Assembly: GCF_001507855.1 (NCBI RefSeq)
Contig: NZ_LGEN01000010.1
Coordinates: forward strand, 1-64,000
Source of the DNA: Halomonas sp. 54_146
Lineage (GTDB): Bacteria; Pseudomonadota; Gammaproteobacteria; Pseudomonadales; Halomonadaceae
Reading direction: 5' to 3'
Length of the DNA stretch: 64,000 bases
In this document: one piece after another, positions 1 to 9,033 of the stretch
Position numbering within the stretch: position 1 is the stretch's first letter
Layout: each line of letters opens with the position of its first letter
Notes under the pieces: model-generated
The model's database searches: none
Told to the model about the DNA's origin: nothing
Seen by the model: only the letters and a program-made list of their open reading frames with translations
Position numbers and translations under genes: made by a program

Positions 1-225
1 CCCGTCGAATGCGCAAGGAGTTTGCGAAAGAGCTGGCACCTTATTACTGGAAACCGTACTTCTGGAACCGCGCTTACGCGCTGATCAGTGTGGGTGGGCA
101 CGCCAACATAGCGACCCTACTTCGCTACATCGAAAACCAAGACGACCCTCGCAAGCTCGGGCAGCCGCTAAACTAGCGCATCACGCTGCGCGTCGATGCG
201 TAGGATGCGCGGCTTAATTGCTCAA
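1..225 (+). mobile_element. Right end of an IS200/IS605-family element
   Basis: The window opens inside a transposase of the Y1/HUH type and the element ends shortly after its stop codon. After the stop (174-176) GCGCATC at 176-182 pairs with GATGCGC at 204-210, a subterminal hairpin of the kind that marks IS200/IS605 ends. A TCAA tetranucleotide, resembling the right-end cleavage site of IS608, lies at 222-225, so the border is probably at about 210-225. These elements make no target duplication, so the border cannot be proven from one end. The family is well supported by the protein; the exact end is inference. Confidence 0.6.
3..176 (+). CDS. IS200/IS605-type TnpA transposase, C-terminal part (cut by window start)
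   Basis: Only the last 57 codons are present, in the frame starting at base 3. The fragment has the aromatic pattern of TnpA C-termini: YYWKPYFWNRAYALISVGG, then an amphipathic helix with RYIENQ. In TnpA this region follows the HUH motif and carries the helix end near the catalytic tyrosine; those residues lie outside the window. TnpA is a single-strand DNA transposase that cuts at hairpin-guided sites. The gene points towards the downstream ATP-grasp gene, whose start the element appears to have removed. Confidence 0.7.
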   Translation, partial: RRMRKEFAKELAPYYWKPYFWNRAYALISVGGHANIATLLRYIENQDDPRKLGQPLN

Positions 226-1396
226 TGCGATTGAAGCGGCTGAAAATTTTGACCGTCGCTACATTGTCGTTGCACCTGATTGGGCAGAAGAGTATTGCCA
301 GAAACACGATATCCCTTATGTACCTTGGAATTTCGAGCGCCTTAATGACCGTTCGATGGAAATCGCTGAGACGCTCAAAGCAAAAGGCGTTGATGTCGCC
401 ATCCCCCTCTACGAAGAAACCGTTGAATGGGCGGGGGCGATCAACTCAGTGCTGCTGGATAACCCACGCCTTTACGGTCAATCACTGCTCCTGCGCGATA
501 AAGCGCTGATGAAGCGCCGCGCTCAGCTAGGCGGCATCCGTGTAGGTATTTTTGAAGAAGCCCACGACAAAGAAGACGTGGTGCGCTTTCTTAAACGTGT
601 TAACCAGACACTGCTAAAGCTGGATGGCGACCCCAACGACCCGATTCACCTTAAAGCGTTTGATAAAGCGGGCTGCTTAGGCCACCGTGTTATCCGCACG
701 CCAGATGAAGTGGATACTATTCCGGATGAAGAGTTCCCTGTCTTAATGGAATCACACCTGGATGGCTGGGAATTTGCTGTCGAAGCGTGGGTTCACGATG
801 GCAAAATCGCTTTCTTGAACATTTCTGAGTACGTAACACTGGGCTACTCGGTGTTTGTGCCTGCCTCGCCAGAGCTTGAGATTTATCGCGAGCAGATCAC
901 TCAGCAGATCGAAAAGCTTATTAAAGCGTTCGATATTGAGTTTGGCTTGATTCACCCAGAATACTTTGTCACCAGCGATGGTGAAATGTACTTCGGCGAG
1001 GTGGCGTATCGTCCGCCTGGCTTTAAAGTCTTTGAGCTATTAGAGCGTGTTTACGGCTTCAACGCTTATCAGGCATCCATGCTTGTGTTTGACCCGAAAA
1101 GCAGCAAAGAAGAAGTGGCCGCGTTTTTCCCGAAAGAAGTGGTCGATGCCAACGGTTTTGCCGGTTGCTTTGGCGTTTACCCACGCCGTCGCGTGGTCAG
1201 CCGCCTGGAAATTCCGGAAGAAACCGAAGATCACCCCTACTTTGAGTCTCATGAGCTAACCTCTCCAGTAGAAGAAACCGTCACTAAACGCACCGCGTTT
1301 GGTACCCATTGGGGTCTGATCTACTTCAAAGGCGAAGACGCGCATACCATTCGCGATCTGTTAAAACGCCAAGAAGATCTCGACTTCTATGTATAA
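218..1396 (+). CDS. ATP-grasp domain protein, N-terminus probably lost to IS insertion
   Basis: The 392-residue ORF shows the ATP-grasp fold of carboxylate-amine ligases: a pre-ATP-grasp Rossmann-like part (1-85), an ATP-contacting Lys in LKAFDKAG (K146), the FPVLMESHLDGWEFAVE segment (about 173-189), and the metal-binding end HPEYF...GEVAYRPPG (H246, E261, R265). The first residues form the helix that normally follows the first beta strand, so about 15-30 residues seem missing. An in-frame TAA (215-217) lies just before the TTG start, there is no Shine-Dalgarno, and the IS end abuts it; the first ATG is at 356. The core catalytic residues are present. The next gene follows after 30 bp with its own AAGGAG site, so the two form an operon. 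The substrate is unknown; ligation of an amino acid or peptide is family-based inference. Confidence 0.75.
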   Translation: MLNAIEAAENFDRRYIVVAPDWAEEYCQKHDIPYVPWNFERLNDRSMEIAETLKAKGVDVAIPLYEETVEWAGAINSVLLDNPRLYGQSLLLRDKALMKRRAQLGGIRVGIFEEAHDKEDVVRFLKRVNQTLLKLDGDPNDPIHLKAFDKAGCLGHRVIRTPDEVDTIPDEEFPVLMESHLDGWEFAVEAWVHDGKIAFLNISEYVTLGYSVFVPASPELEIYREQITQQIEKLIKAFDIEFGLIHPEYFVTSDGEMYFGEVAYRPPGFKVFELLERVYGFNAYQASMLVFDPKSSKEEVAAFFPKEVVDANGFAGCFGVYPRRRVVSRLEIPEETEDHPYFESHELTSPVEETVTKRTAFGTHWGLIYFKGEDAHTIRDLLKRQEDLDFYV

Positions 1397-1426
1397 TCCC
1401 TGCTAACGCTGGGATAAGGAGTCACC

Positions 1427-3529
1427 GTGAAGACAGATCAAGTTACGTCTTCTCAAGAAGATAGCAAGCTCAATGGATTGTTGAGCAAGTTTGATGATGC
1501 CGTGTGCCTGCTAATGCAGGCACCCGCCTTTTCAAAGCCCGCCAAGCTGCCGCGTGTGATGGATACCGCGCGGCGGATACTGCTTTTGGATGGCGGCTGC
1601 GAAGCATTAGAAGCTCGGGCACACGAATACGAGTCTGCCGGTGTATTTGCAGGCTCTGATTGGGAAACCCCCCAGTTCCTGGTGCCGACACTAACCACGT
1701 TTGCGCTTAAAAGCGCGGATGCCAACGTGGTGGTCATTGAAGCACTAAGCGAGCTTAGGCTACTCTCTGTCGCTAAAGGAAATTTCGAGCACTCGCTGGT
1801 ATCCGCAGAACATGCTCACCATTACCTGACTCAGGTGATGGCGATTAATTTATGGCTGCTGTTCTTACCGCCCAGCGAGGCAGAGCGCGAAACCCAAGGG
1901 CGACTGGCGACTATCCCCCGCCAGCTTTTCAAGCATTTAGCCGAACGAATTGGCTACGAACATATTGTTGATCGTTTGATTGATGAAATTTGGCGCATTT
2001 TAAAACAGCGCCCGATTCAGGTTGATGCGATCAAGCAGATGATCACCCAAATTGCGCTGTGCCAGGCCAACCCGGAGATTGACCTTGGCGCAAGTGGCCA
2101 AGGTGCCGACCGGCTGGTCAGTTCGCTTTACGGGCCCACCCAAGCCTGTCGCGAAGACCCTGGCGTAGACGTTTATCGCGACCGATTAGAGTACATGGAT
2201 CAGGCTGCGCTGCAGGCTGAGTCCACCGGTTTCGCCCGTGCGATGCACGATACCGGGCTGGTATCGCCCTATCATGCCGTGTTGCTGCGCCACCTGCTTG
2301 AAGAAGGTGACCACTTACTTTCTGAAGCATTGGGGCTTTCTTCCACCGGCCGCGATTGCCTGCTGTGTTACCGGGAGCTTGTTCAAGCGCTGATTCGTGG
2401 TGGCGTTTACCCCGCTACCGCTCAAGCGGTGTATGGCCTGGCGCTAATGCTTGAACGCGGCATTCTCTATCAACCACCGGTGGCACCCGCCATGTGGCGC
2501 CAGCTGAACCTACCGCTCTCAGAGTGGGCGCAGTCGCGGCTTACCGTTGCATATGGCGACAGTGTCTCTCCCCGTGCCCGCCTAATTGAAGGCGTACTGT
2601 GCATGCTGGGGCTGCCCTTGGGCGTTGGGCAAGGCAATAACCCGACCTGCCAATCAGCCCGTGCGCTTTCCATGTGGGCGTATAACGACCCAGACTACCT
2701 GCTGCAGATGGTGGCGTGGGCGGCACGCGACGACGAAATCATTATGCATTTTGAGGGTCAGGCCATCTCATCGATGGAGAGCCTGTCCGGTGTCGCCACA
2801 GAATTGCCGATGGACCTAGACCCAGTTTCGCTGATCGTCGTCCCACACTTGGACCGTATTTATGCGGAAATGGGCAGGCGCTGTATTGGCCGCGAAGGCG
2901 ACCCCCACCGCTGGGTTAACCCCGAGTTTCACGGCTGGTGGTCGGGTCGCGGTTTCCGCATCAATGTAGATGTCGCCACCGGGCAGCTCAGCGATGTAGA
3001 TGACTTCCTGCGCCATTTCTACGCCAGCTATCACCCTTATTACAATGGCAACCAACCGCTGATTCATCCTCAGCCAGCGGGTATTGCGGTTACCGATAGC
3101 GCAGCGCGGTTTATTGGCTGGCACGCGATTACCATTTTACGGGCCTCACTGGATCCTACTGATGTCATGCGGGTTTACTTCTATAACCCCAATAATGACA
3201 GTGGGCAGGATTGGGGTGATGGGGTCATTGTGAGCACATCGGGTAACGGCGAGCGCTTTGGTGAGGCCTCGCTGCCTTTTGAGCGTTTCGCATCGCGGCT
3301 GTATATTTACCACTACGACCCGCTGGAGCGCGGTGAACTGGTATCAGTGACCAGCGAAGAGTTGGAAAGTGTTAAACACTACTTGCACCGTAGCTGGGGA
3401 GCCGCACGCTTGCCGCCTACTGAACTGCAGGCAGATCAAGGCGGAAGCTCAGCGCTAACCGACTCAACCTTAACCAACTCAACCCTAACCGACTCAACCC
3501 CAAGCGATGCATCCCCAGGTGTGGGGTAA
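1427..3529 (+). CDS. Large protein with putative papain-like cysteine peptidase domain, partner of the ATP-grasp gene
   Basis: I do not recognise this 700-residue protein as a named family. The GTG start follows AAGGAG by 5 bp. Residues 1-390 are mostly helical without a clear motif. From 395 a papain-like arrangement can be read: Q402 and C408 in GQGNNPTCQSARALS (six residues apart, as Q19 and C25 of papain), H566 in GWHAITIL, and N587 in YFYNPNN. That is a full Gln/Cys/His/Asn set in the right order. No signal peptide or membrane segment is seen. The C-terminus is a low-complexity tail of 5-residue repeats (T/A-L-T-D/N-S). Its place right behind an ATP-grasp ligase suggests peptide-bond making and breaking on a shared substrate. 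A transglutaminase-like or amidase activity is equally possible. Confidence 0.7.
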   Translation: MKTDQVTSSQEDSKLNGLLSKFDDAVCLLMQAPAFSKPAKLPRVMDTARRILLLDGGCEALEARAHEYESAGVFAGSDWETPQFLVPTLTTFALKSADANVVVIEALSELRLLSVAKGNFEHSLVSAEHAHHYLTQVMAINLWLLFLPPSEAERETQGRLATIPRQLFKHLAERIGYEHIVDRLIDEIWRILKQRPIQVDAIKQMITQIALCQANPEIDLGASGQGADRLVSSLYGPTQACREDPGVDVYRDRLEYMDQAALQAESTGFARAMHDTGLVSPYHAVLLRHLLEEGDHLLSEALGLSSTGRDCLLCYRELVQALIRGGVYPATAQAVYGLALMLERGILYQPPVAPAMWRQLNLPLSEWAQSRLTVAYGDSVSPRARLIEGVLCMLGLPLGVGQGNNPTCQSARALSMWAYNDPDYLLQMVAWAARDDEIIMHFEGQAISSMESLSGVATELPMDLDPVSLIVVPHLDRIYAEMGRRCIGREGDPHRWVNPEFHGWWSGRGFRINVDVATGQLSDVDDFLRHFYASYHPYYNGNQPLIHPQPAGIAVTDSAARFIGWHAITILRASLDPTDVMRVYFYNPNNDSGQDWGDGVIVSTSGNGERFGEASLPFERFASRLYIYHYDPLERGELVSVTSEELESVKHYLHRSWGAARLPPTELQADQGGSSALTDSTLTNSTLTDSTPSDASPGVG
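3452..3511 (+). repeat. 15-bp tandem repeat in the 3' end of the papain-like gene
   Basis: Three good copies and one decayed copy of a 15-bp unit (3452-3466, 3467-3481, 3482-3496, 3497-3511) encode ALTDS, TLTNS, TLTDS and TPSDA. Because the unit is a multiple of three, copy changes would keep the frame. Confidence 0.85.
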
Positions 3530-3557
3530 GCAGCCTTAAACGATACCTTTAAACATC

Positions 3558-4316
3558 ATGATGCGACTAGATCAACTGTTGGTCAGCCAAGGGCTGGCCA
3601 ACTCGCGTACCCGCGCCCAACGGCTTATTCGTCACGGGAGAGTTCGCTTAGCCGAAAATGGCAAACCGCTAACCAAAGCGTCTGAGAAATGGCCAGAAGA
3701 CACCCGCTTTGAGGTAGAAGACGACCCCGAAGAACGCTACGTGTCCCGTGCAGGGTTAAAGCTAGAGGCAGTGCTCACCGCGCTTGCGCTACGTTTTGAC
3801 GACAGCGTGGTGCTCGATGTCGGTCAATCAACGGGCGGTTTCACCGACTGCGCGCTGCGTTTTGGCGCCCGCCATGTGATTGGCGTGGAAGTTGGCCATG
3901 GCCAGCTTGCTCCTGAACTGCAAAACGACCCACGCGTCACCTGTTTGGAGGGGTTAAATGCACGCTATATGCGTAGCGCTGAAGCGCTGCAAAGCGTGCT
4001 GGCTGTTCAGCCCATTAACATCGCTATTATGGATGTCTCGTTTATATCTCAAACGCTGATTTTGCCTGAAATCGCTGCCCTGCTACCACCAGGCGGGCAG
4101 CTCATCTCGCTGGTGAAACCGCAGTTTGAGCTAACCCCTGGCGCTCTGGATAAGCGCGGCGTTGTCCGCGACGCTAAGCGATTTGCCGACGTTGAAGCCA
4201 GCATCCGCAGCGCCTGCGACCACTGCGGGCTGACGATTCATCATTGGCAGGAAAGCCCTATCACCGGCGGTGATGGCAATCGCGAATTTCTCCTTCATGC
4301 GGTAAAGCAGGCCTAA
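3558..4316 (+). CDS. tlyA: TlyA-family rRNA 2'-O-methyltransferase (hemolysin A-like)
   Basis: A 252-residue protein with an N-terminal S4 RNA-binding domain (about 1-60, starting MMRLDQLLVSQGLANSR) followed by an FtsJ-type methyltransferase domain. The SAM-binding motif LDVGQSTGGFTD and the DVSFIS segment are present; the usual motif has A where this has Q (DVGASTGGFTD). In mycobacteria TlyA methylates 16S and 23S rRNA; in gammaproteobacteria its role is less clear. Two adjacent ATG codons (3558, 3561) are possible starts and no strong ribosome site is seen. It lies 28 bp after the papain-like gene on the same strand and converges with mscK. Confidence 0.9.
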   Translation: MMRLDQLLVSQGLANSRTRAQRLIRHGRVRLAENGKPLTKASEKWPEDTRFEVEDDPEERYVSRAGLKLEAVLTALALRFDDSVVLDVGQSTGGFTDCALRFGARHVIGVEVGHGQLAPELQNDPRVTCLEGLNARYMRSAEALQSVLAVQPINIAIMDVSFISQTLILPEIAALLPPGGQLISLVKPQFELTPGALDKRGVVRDAKRFADVEASIRSACDHCGLTIHHWQESPITGGDGNREFLLHAVKQA

Positions 4317-4362
4317 CCATCAAAACGAGCATGAACACCTAAAACAGGCTTAAAAAAGCGCA

Positions 4363-7300
4363 TTAAGTAGACGCGGGGGGCAGGGGCGTTAGCTGATTGG
4401 CGGACTGCACTTTTACCGCGTCGCCCTGCTCACCGTGTAACCATACATCCATCTGCTCGAACGCCACGCGCACACCGGCCTCGCGAAATAGCGCATCAAC
4501 GCGGCAGTTAACTTCATCTGCTGCAAATAGGCGATCCAAGAGATCATTAACGAAAATACGCAGCTCAAAATTGAGGCTATGCGGCCCATAGCTTAAACAA
4601 AAAACCTGAGGCTCTGGATCGTTCAGCACGCGGGCGTTTTCATCGGCGGCTTGACGCAACAGCTGGTGTACTTTGGCTAAGTTTGAACCGTGGGCGACCC
4701 CGTAGGTCAGCACGACCCGTGTCACGTTGTCCGATAGCGACCAGTTAATTAATTGATCGGTCACAAACGTCTTGTTAGGGATAATAATTTCTTTACGATC
4801 AAAGTCAGTAACGGTAGTTGCGCGAATGCGGATACGGCTGACGGTGCCATGCAAGTTGCCAATGGTAATGGTGTCGCCAATACGAATCGGGCGTTCAAAC
4901 AAAATGATCAACCCGGAGATAAAGTTGGCAACAATCTCCTGTAAGCCAAAGCCCAACCCAACGCTCAAGGCGGCAACCAGCCACTGCAGTTTGTCCCATG
5001 ACACGCCAAGCGTTGCGAGCCCCATCACTATCCCGGTGCCAACAATAATGTAGGACAGCAGCGAGCTGATCGCATAGGCGCTACCCTGCTTTAATGACAG
5101 CCGAGAGAGCACCATCACTTCCAATAGGCCTGGTAAATTACTGGCCATAATAAAGGTAATGGCGAGGACCAACAGGGCAGCGAATACGTCAGAGATCGAC
5201 AGCACGTTATCTACTAAATCGCCCTCTTGCGCCTCCCAAAGCGAGACGTTGTCCAAATAGCCAAGCACGGTGAGCAAGTCAGCCCACACCAAGTAGAGCA
5301 GCGCGCTGAAGCCAATTAACACGATAAGCTTGGAAAGCCGCAGCGACTGGCTGTTGATCTGCGCCATGTCCAGAGGCGGCTCTTCGACTACTTCAAGCCC
5401 CCCTTCGCCGGCCTCTTGCACCTGAGCACGGCGGCGTGCCAATGCGCGACGATAGGCAAGCCTTCGCGCCGCCACCGCAAGGCTTCGCACCAAGGTAGCT
5501 TCCACCACGACCCACAGCCCCAGCAAATAAAGGGTCACCACGAACCGCCCGACTAAACGCAATGCGGTGTATTCATACCCCCAAACCACCAACCCCAGCA
5601 GTATTAGCGGCACCAGCGCCATCGCCAGCCCTAGCAATAAGCGAAACAGGCGCACGCCAAACACCGGGATATGCGCCAGTATTAACTGTGCCAGCCACCA
5701 GCTCATGGCTATCAAACCAAACGACAGTAACCCGAAAGCGGCAGGACGCAGCGCTAACGGGGTTTCCATTTCTCCTGACATGGCCGCGATGGCAATCACC
5801 GGCACGAGAGCAACACCTAAGCCCCCCAGCAGTTGCCGCAAGCGGGCAGCGTATCTCGGCGACCAGGTGAAGTGACGCTCAGCCACTCCATCAGTGACCA
5901 GCAGCCGGCGCACCCAGGCCACGACTCCCCAGCTAAGGGCTAACTGAAGCAGTGCCGGGGAAACACTGTTTGCCAGCGGCCCTGTTGACCCCAGTAGCCC
6001 AACGCCAATGCCCGCCAGTGCAAGCGGCCCAGAGAGCGCCAACAGTGCATTTAATAGCACCGCTTTGGGGGTATGCAGCTGGGTGTCGCTCTTCAGCCGC
6101 CCAATTTGCGAATGCAGTGTGGCTAGGCGAGCTTTGATTTTCCGCCGCAGCCCGATGAGCACTAGGCTAAGCGCCACAAGCGGCGCTCCCCATAGCGCTT
6201 CCCAGGAAATACCTTGCCAACGGGTGGGCAAAATGGCGCGCCACTCCCCCTCCTGCCACTCTAACAGCAGATTGTGAGGCAGCTGACGCAGCCAGCCCAC
6301 ATCCAGAGGGCGGCTATTGGCGACCCAAAACAGCTGTTCATCGATAGTTTTGCGCAGCTCGCGGGTGGTGGCTATTACCTGCTGCTGATTAAGCTGTAGC
6401 TCAATAGCCGCACTCAATAAATTTCCGTAAGACTGCTCTAGCTGCTCAACCAGTTCTCGGCGGGACTGATAGAGCCGCGAAAGTGAATCCACTAGCCCTG
6501 GTGCCGCCTCTATACCGGCCTCCGCTAAACGTGTGGTGGCAAACTGTTCACTTTGGCGCAGCTGGTCGCGCTGACGGACTAAATCAAACTGCTTTAAGCG
6601 CAGGTCGGCTATTTCATCTTGTAAATCTCGCCGCGCCACTAACGGCGGCAGTGACTGGCGTTGTTCGCGCAGAATACGCGACAAGAGTTGGCTGCCGCGA
6701 ATGGCCTCAATTTGCTCGTTGAGACTGCGCTGCAGTTGGCGCACGTGCTCTAACTGGCGCTGGGCATCGATATTTTCTCGCACAATGCTATTGGCACGAT
6801 CGGTCACGCGCAGCAGCTCCAAACTGAGGGTTTGATTGGTTTTTTGCGCTTGCACCACCACGGGATGCCCAGCAGCAATTAACGGGTTATCTCTAGCTGC
6901 ATCGGCAATGGCCTGCTCAGACACCAAACGCCGCTGTTGATCAATCACTCCTTGCAGCGTATTTAGCTGCTGCTCTTGGTAATCGATCTGCAGCATCAGT
7001 ACATCTCGCCGCTGTTGAGCCAACTCACGCAAACGGCTGTTAGCGCTCAGCTCACGCTGATAAAAGCTCACTTCTCGGTCAGCCAGCGCCCGCTCAAGGC
7101 GCAGTTGGATTAACCGTGCATCGCTCAAGGATGAAAGTTGACGATCCGTCAGCAAAGCCTCGCGCTCATCGTGTTGTCGGCGTAAACTCTCGGCGCGCTG
7201 GAGCGTTTCAGCGATGGATTGTTGGGCACGCTCTGGAAGCGTCTGAGCGGCGAGCAGCTGGGAATTGACGTCGGCAAGCTGGCTTTGCAGCTGCTGAAGT

Positions 7301-7722
7301 TCCACCACTGCGGTGGTTTGCAGTGTTTCTAGTTCATCGAGGGGGCGATCGCTTAAATCTGTCACCGAACGCTGCTGTGACGCTTCTTCAGCCTCGCTTA
7401 AGTCACGCTTTAAGCGCACTAGAAGCTCAGGGGCTTGTTCAACGCGGGTGTCTAAGGCGGCTAGTCGTTCATCCACCAACCCCAGCCTTTCGTATGTTTC
7501 CAGTGCCGCCTCTAACGCCTCTTTCTCGCTGGTTTGCTGAGCGGTTAACTCCCCCTCAATGGCTTCCAATTGCGCCAGCCTGGATGCCAGCTCACTCTGC
7601 TCAGGCACGCGTTCAAGCATGGTCGTCTGGAGCGCGGCATGGGCTAGATTGATAGTGGCAATACTGATGGCAAACAGCAGCAACCAACAGATTACCTTCC
7701 ATTTACAGGCGCATCTCACCAC
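4363..7722 (-). CDS. mscK: MscK/KefA-type mechanosensitive channel
   Basis: The 1119-residue length matches E. coli MscK (1120). It starts with a signal peptide ending AHAA (residues 1-30), has a long periplasmic region rich in Gln, Leu, Arg and Glu that should form coiled coils (35-480), about eleven membrane segments, and the conserved MscS pore and beta domain near the C-terminus (GLGFGLQEIVANFISG, then the RPIRIGDTITIGN segment). Such channels open on hypo-osmotic shock and release ions and solutes, which fits a halophile. The start is GTG at 7722 with GAGG 10 bp upstream; a second GTG directly follows and no in-frame ATG lies nearby. It is divergent from pldA. Confidence 0.92.
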   Translation of the reverse strand: MVRCACKWKVICWLLLFAISIATINLAHAALQTTMLERVPEQSELASRLAQLEAIEGELTAQQTSEKEALEAALETYERLGLVDERLAALDTRVEQAPELLVRLKRDLSEAEEASQQRSVTDLSDRPLDELETLQTTAVVELQQLQSQLADVNSQLLAAQTLPERAQQSIAETLQRAESLRRQHDEREALLTDRQLSSLSDARLIQLRLERALADREVSFYQRELSANSRLRELAQQRRDVLMLQIDYQEQQLNTLQGVIDQQRRLVSEQAIADAARDNPLIAAGHPVVVQAQKTNQTLSLELLRVTDRANSIVRENIDAQRQLEHVRQLQRSLNEQIEAIRGSQLLSRILREQRQSLPPLVARRDLQDEIADLRLKQFDLVRQRDQLRQSEQFATTRLAEAGIEAAPGLVDSLSRLYQSRRELVEQLEQSYGNLLSAAIELQLNQQQVIATTRELRKTIDEQLFWVANSRPLDVGWLRQLPHNLLLEWQEGEWRAILPTRWQGISWEALWGAPLVALSLVLIGLRRKIKARLATLHSQIGRLKSDTQLHTPKAVLLNALLALSGPLALAGIGVGLLGSTGPLANSVSPALLQLALSWGVVAWVRRLLVTDGVAERHFTWSPRYAARLRQLLGGLGVALVPVIAIAAMSGEMETPLALRPAAFGLLSFGLIAMSWWLAQLILAHIPVFGVRLFRLLLGLAMALVPLILLGLVVWGYEYTALRLVGRFVVTLYLLGLWVVVEATLVRSLAVAARRLAYRRALARRRAQVQEAGEGGLEVVEEPPLDMAQINSQSLRLSKLIVLIGFSALLYLVWADLLTVLGYLDNVSLWEAQEGDLVDNVLSISDVFAALLVLAITFIMASNLPGLLEVMVLSRLSLKQGSAYAISSLLSYIIVGTGIVMGLATLGVSWDKLQWLVAALSVGLGFGLQEIVANFISGLIILFERPIRIGDTITIGNLHGTVSRIRIRATTVTDFDRKEIIIPNKTFVTDQLINWSLSDNVTRVVLTYGVAHGSNLAKVHQLLRQAADENARVLNDPEPQVFCLSYGPHSLNFELRIFVNDLLDRLFAADEVNCRVDALFREAGVRVAFEQMDVWLHGEQGDAVKVQSANQLTPLPPAST

Positions 7723-7903
7723 GTTAGTTATGCCTCGTTGACATCGAATGCTCCGCCTATGCGAACCAGAGCGTTATTGTCAGATGTTCTGATAGCCAAC
7801 GCAATCAGCAGCGTGACAGAAACAAGAGATGTTGACTTCCGCAGGCGGCGTGATAGAAACAAGCTTGGCATTTGCCACCTCATTCATTTTGCGAGTTACC
7901 TTG

Positions 7904-8944
7904 ATGGTCACCCGAAAACTGCCGTTCAAGAAGTTCATCATTATGCTGAGCCTTACGACGCTCAGCACGTATGCTTTTGCTGAAACACAAGATGAGATCG
8001 AAGCGCGTATACGGGCACTTAACGCTGAGTTGTATGATTTACGCCAGCAGTTACAGCAAGTACAACAGGCTGAAAACCCTGAAGAAACCGTGCTTGGCCT
8101 GCCATTTGAACCGCTGCCGGAAGAGGCTGCACGGGAAGACTTAAGCGATCGCCGTGCGCTTGAGCAGGCTTCAAGCCGAAATCCATTTTCAATCACCACC
8201 CACCGCACCAATTACCTATTTCCGGTTAGCTATAATGCTAATCAAAACCGCGCAAAATTCATTAACATTTCTGATGATTCAGAAGTGGATAGCATGGAGT
8301 TAAAGTTCCAGTTCAGCGCTAAGGTTAATTTAGCTGAGCAGGTATTTGGTGACTACGGCGATGTCTTTTTTGGCTACACTCAGCGAAGCTGGTGGCAGGC
8401 TTACAATACCGACGCTTCATCGCCCTTCCGAGAAACTAACTACGAGCCAGAAATATTTATCGATTTTGATACTGCCTGGGGCATATTGGGTTGGGTAAAC
8501 ACCCGCAACCGAGTCTCTCTTAATCACCAGTCTAATGGGCGCTCAGCACCGCTTTCGCGTAGCTGGAACCGTGTTTATCTTGAAAGCACTTTCCAACACG
8601 GCGACTGGGCATTCACTGTGGCACCGCATTGGCGCGTTCCCGAATCAGACCACGATGATGACAACCCTGATATCGAACGCTACATGGGATATGGCGATAT
8701 TCGCTTATCAAAACGCCTAAACAATAACCATGAAGTAAGCGGGCTGTTACGTGGCAACCCCAGCGCAGGCAATCTGGGTACGCAAATTGATTACAGCTGG
8801 CCAGCGTTTAATAGCCTGCGCGCACACGTACAGTACTATTATGGCTACGGCGAAAGCATGGTTGATTATGACCATCGCGTGCATCGTTTAAGCCTTGGGT
8901 TTAGCTTAAATCCCTTATTTAGTGCCACGGGACTGAACCGATAG
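7904..8944 (+). CDS. pldA: Outer-membrane phospholipase A
   Basis: OMPLA, a dimeric beta-barrel that hydrolyses phospholipids misplaced in the outer leaflet of the outer membrane. The catalytic segment LNHQSNGRSAPLSRSWNR carries His208, Ser210 and Asn222 (E. coli H142, S144, N156). The open frame extends upstream to 7829, but the ATG at 7904 gives a proper signal peptide (basic VTRKLPFKK, hydrophobic stretch, cleavage after AFA), so I chose that start (346 residues). Residues 25-60 of the mature part look like a coiled coil rich in Gln and Glu, an extension absent from enterobacterial PldA. The IS element sits 29 bp after the stop. Confidence 0.92.
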   Translation: MVTRKLPFKKFIIMLSLTTLSTYAFAETQDEIEARIRALNAELYDLRQQLQQVQQAENPEETVLGLPFEPLPEEAAREDLSDRRALEQASSRNPFSITTHRTNYLFPVSYNANQNRAKFINISDDSEVDSMELKFQFSAKVNLAEQVFGDYGDVFFGYTQRSWWQAYNTDASSPFRETNYEPEIFIDFDTAWGILGWVNTRNRVSLNHQSNGRSAPLSRSWNRVYLESTFQHGDWAFTVAPHWRVPESDHDDDNPDIERYMGYGDIRLSKRLNNNHEVSGLLRGNPSAGNLGTQIDYSWPAFNSLRAHVQYYYGYGESMVDYDHRVHRLSLGFSLNPLFSATGLNR

Positions 8945-8973
8945 CGGTAATGGCTTGTCTGTTGTGGGGTGCC

Positions 8974-8996
8974 CCCGGTGTCAGGGTAGTTGTCGC
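8974..8996 (+). repeat. Left inverted repeat of the IS3-family element
   Basis: Outer block CCCGGTGT and inner block GTAGTTGTCGC, joined by CAGG. It matches the right end in both blocks. Confidence 0.75.
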
Positions 8997-9033
8997 TTGA
9001 TCGGTTTTACCTGAATCCAATCCCGGGGACGGT

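Noticed and set aside
7780-8211. A 143-codon minus-strand frame over the pldA start
   Set aside because: Antisense to the well supported pldA signal peptide and coiled-coil region.
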